Origin: Clostridia bacterium
Lineage (GTDB): Bacteria > Bacillota > Clostridia > Oscillospirales > Acutalibacteraceae
DNA: 61,574 nt
Direction: 5' to 3'
Assembly: GCA_017452785.1 (NCBI GenBank)
Contig: JAFTLT010000014.1
Location: 1 to 61,574 of the forward strand
The first letter of the stretch is position 1. Each line of letters begins with the position of its first letter. Of this stretch, positions 61,339-61,574 are shown one piece after another. A program made the position numbers and the translations under genes. The notes under the pieces were generated by a model. The model was not told the origin of the DNA, did not search any database, and saw nothing but the letters and a program-made list of their open reading frames with translations.

Positions 61339-61574
61339 AGTGCAGAATGGTGATCGCAACTTAGCCCACCGAACCAAAAGTTTTTCCTGTGCAGATGAAG
61401 CTCAAAAAAAGGCAAGTTTTATTAATCTTAAATTAAATCACCAACCACGCCCGAAAGGACGTGGTTTGGATAATAACCCTATAAGGGTAAACAATACCAG
61501 CGGTGCCTGAAGGCACATCTAAGCGACACCAACTGCAGGTGTTGCTTTTACTTTTCTATGAGATGAGCAAATGG
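61339..61574. repeat. Gap with hairpin array (site C) at the window end
   Basis: No gene seen. From ~61443: AACCACG...CGTGGTT, AACCCT-ata-AGGGT, GTGCC-tgaa-GGCAC and GACACC...GGTGTT hairpins in a row, similar in style to sites A and B. The first part is AT-rich with no recognisable signals. Confidence 0.6.

Overview
The window looks like chromosomal DNA of a low-GC, gut-type Clostridia (Oscillospiraceae/Ruminococcus-like). The evidence is strong AGGAGG ribosome sites, a T-box leader, a SpoVT-like sporulation domain, a YerC/YecD-type regulator, many XRE regulators, Clostridia-style secreted proteins with Cys-rich repeats, and intergenic regions rich in short hairpin repeats. I cannot name the species. 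All calls rest on reading the sequence; no database search was run.

Layout. 1-7.5 kb is accessory DNA: the tail of a four-helix-bundle protein, two paralogous secreted Cys-rich proteins flanking a small membrane protein, a frameshifted remnant, and a large serine recombinase whose reading frame continues into the 3' part of spoVT. This suggests an element integrated inside spoVT, with its other end outside the window. 7.7-19.6 kb holds a radical SAM/SPASM enzyme, a DedA/TVP38 protein, a MATE exporter, a secreted double metallophosphoesterase, an sdpRI-like autorepressor/immunity operon under a perfect palindromic operator, and a LiaF-like/DUF4097/zinc-ribbon envelope cluster. 19.7-27.1 kb is one giant secreted protein with 28 Ig-like (BIG2) repeats. 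27.3-34.8 kb carries exonuclease III, three XRE regulators (two membrane-tethered), a solitary 5S rRNA gene and typA/bipA.

34.8-49 kb carries a methyltransferase behind a probable ribosome-mediated attenuator (Arg-rich leader peptide plus terminator), an ECF sigma/anti-sigma pair, a T-box-controlled TrpXYZ-type ABC importer, an AI-2E family protein, homoserine dehydrogenase and aspartate kinase (the aspartate pathway toward Thr/Met/Lys), a multidrug-type ABC exporter, and an AT-rich zinc-ribbon/small-membrane-protein operon divergent from a ribbon-helix-helix regulator. 49-52 kb holds four tRNA genes (Val-Asp-Phe-Gly), Hsp33, a methyltransferase and a YerC-like regulator. 52-61.3 kb holds a secreted LRR/Fn3 protein, an alpha/beta hydrolase, and a maltodextrin utilisation operon: MalQ, a binding lipoprotein, two permeases and an MsmK-type ATPase.

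The most unusual signals are: (1) the in-frame recombinase-SpoVT fusion; (2) the promoter-leader peptide-hairpin-terminator array before the methyltransferase at 35.8 kb; (3) a fully paired, tRNA-sized four-way junction at 28278-28355 with no unpaired junction bases; and (4) several dispersed intergenic families whose flanks or cores are conserved while the embedded hairpin arms vary and still pair.
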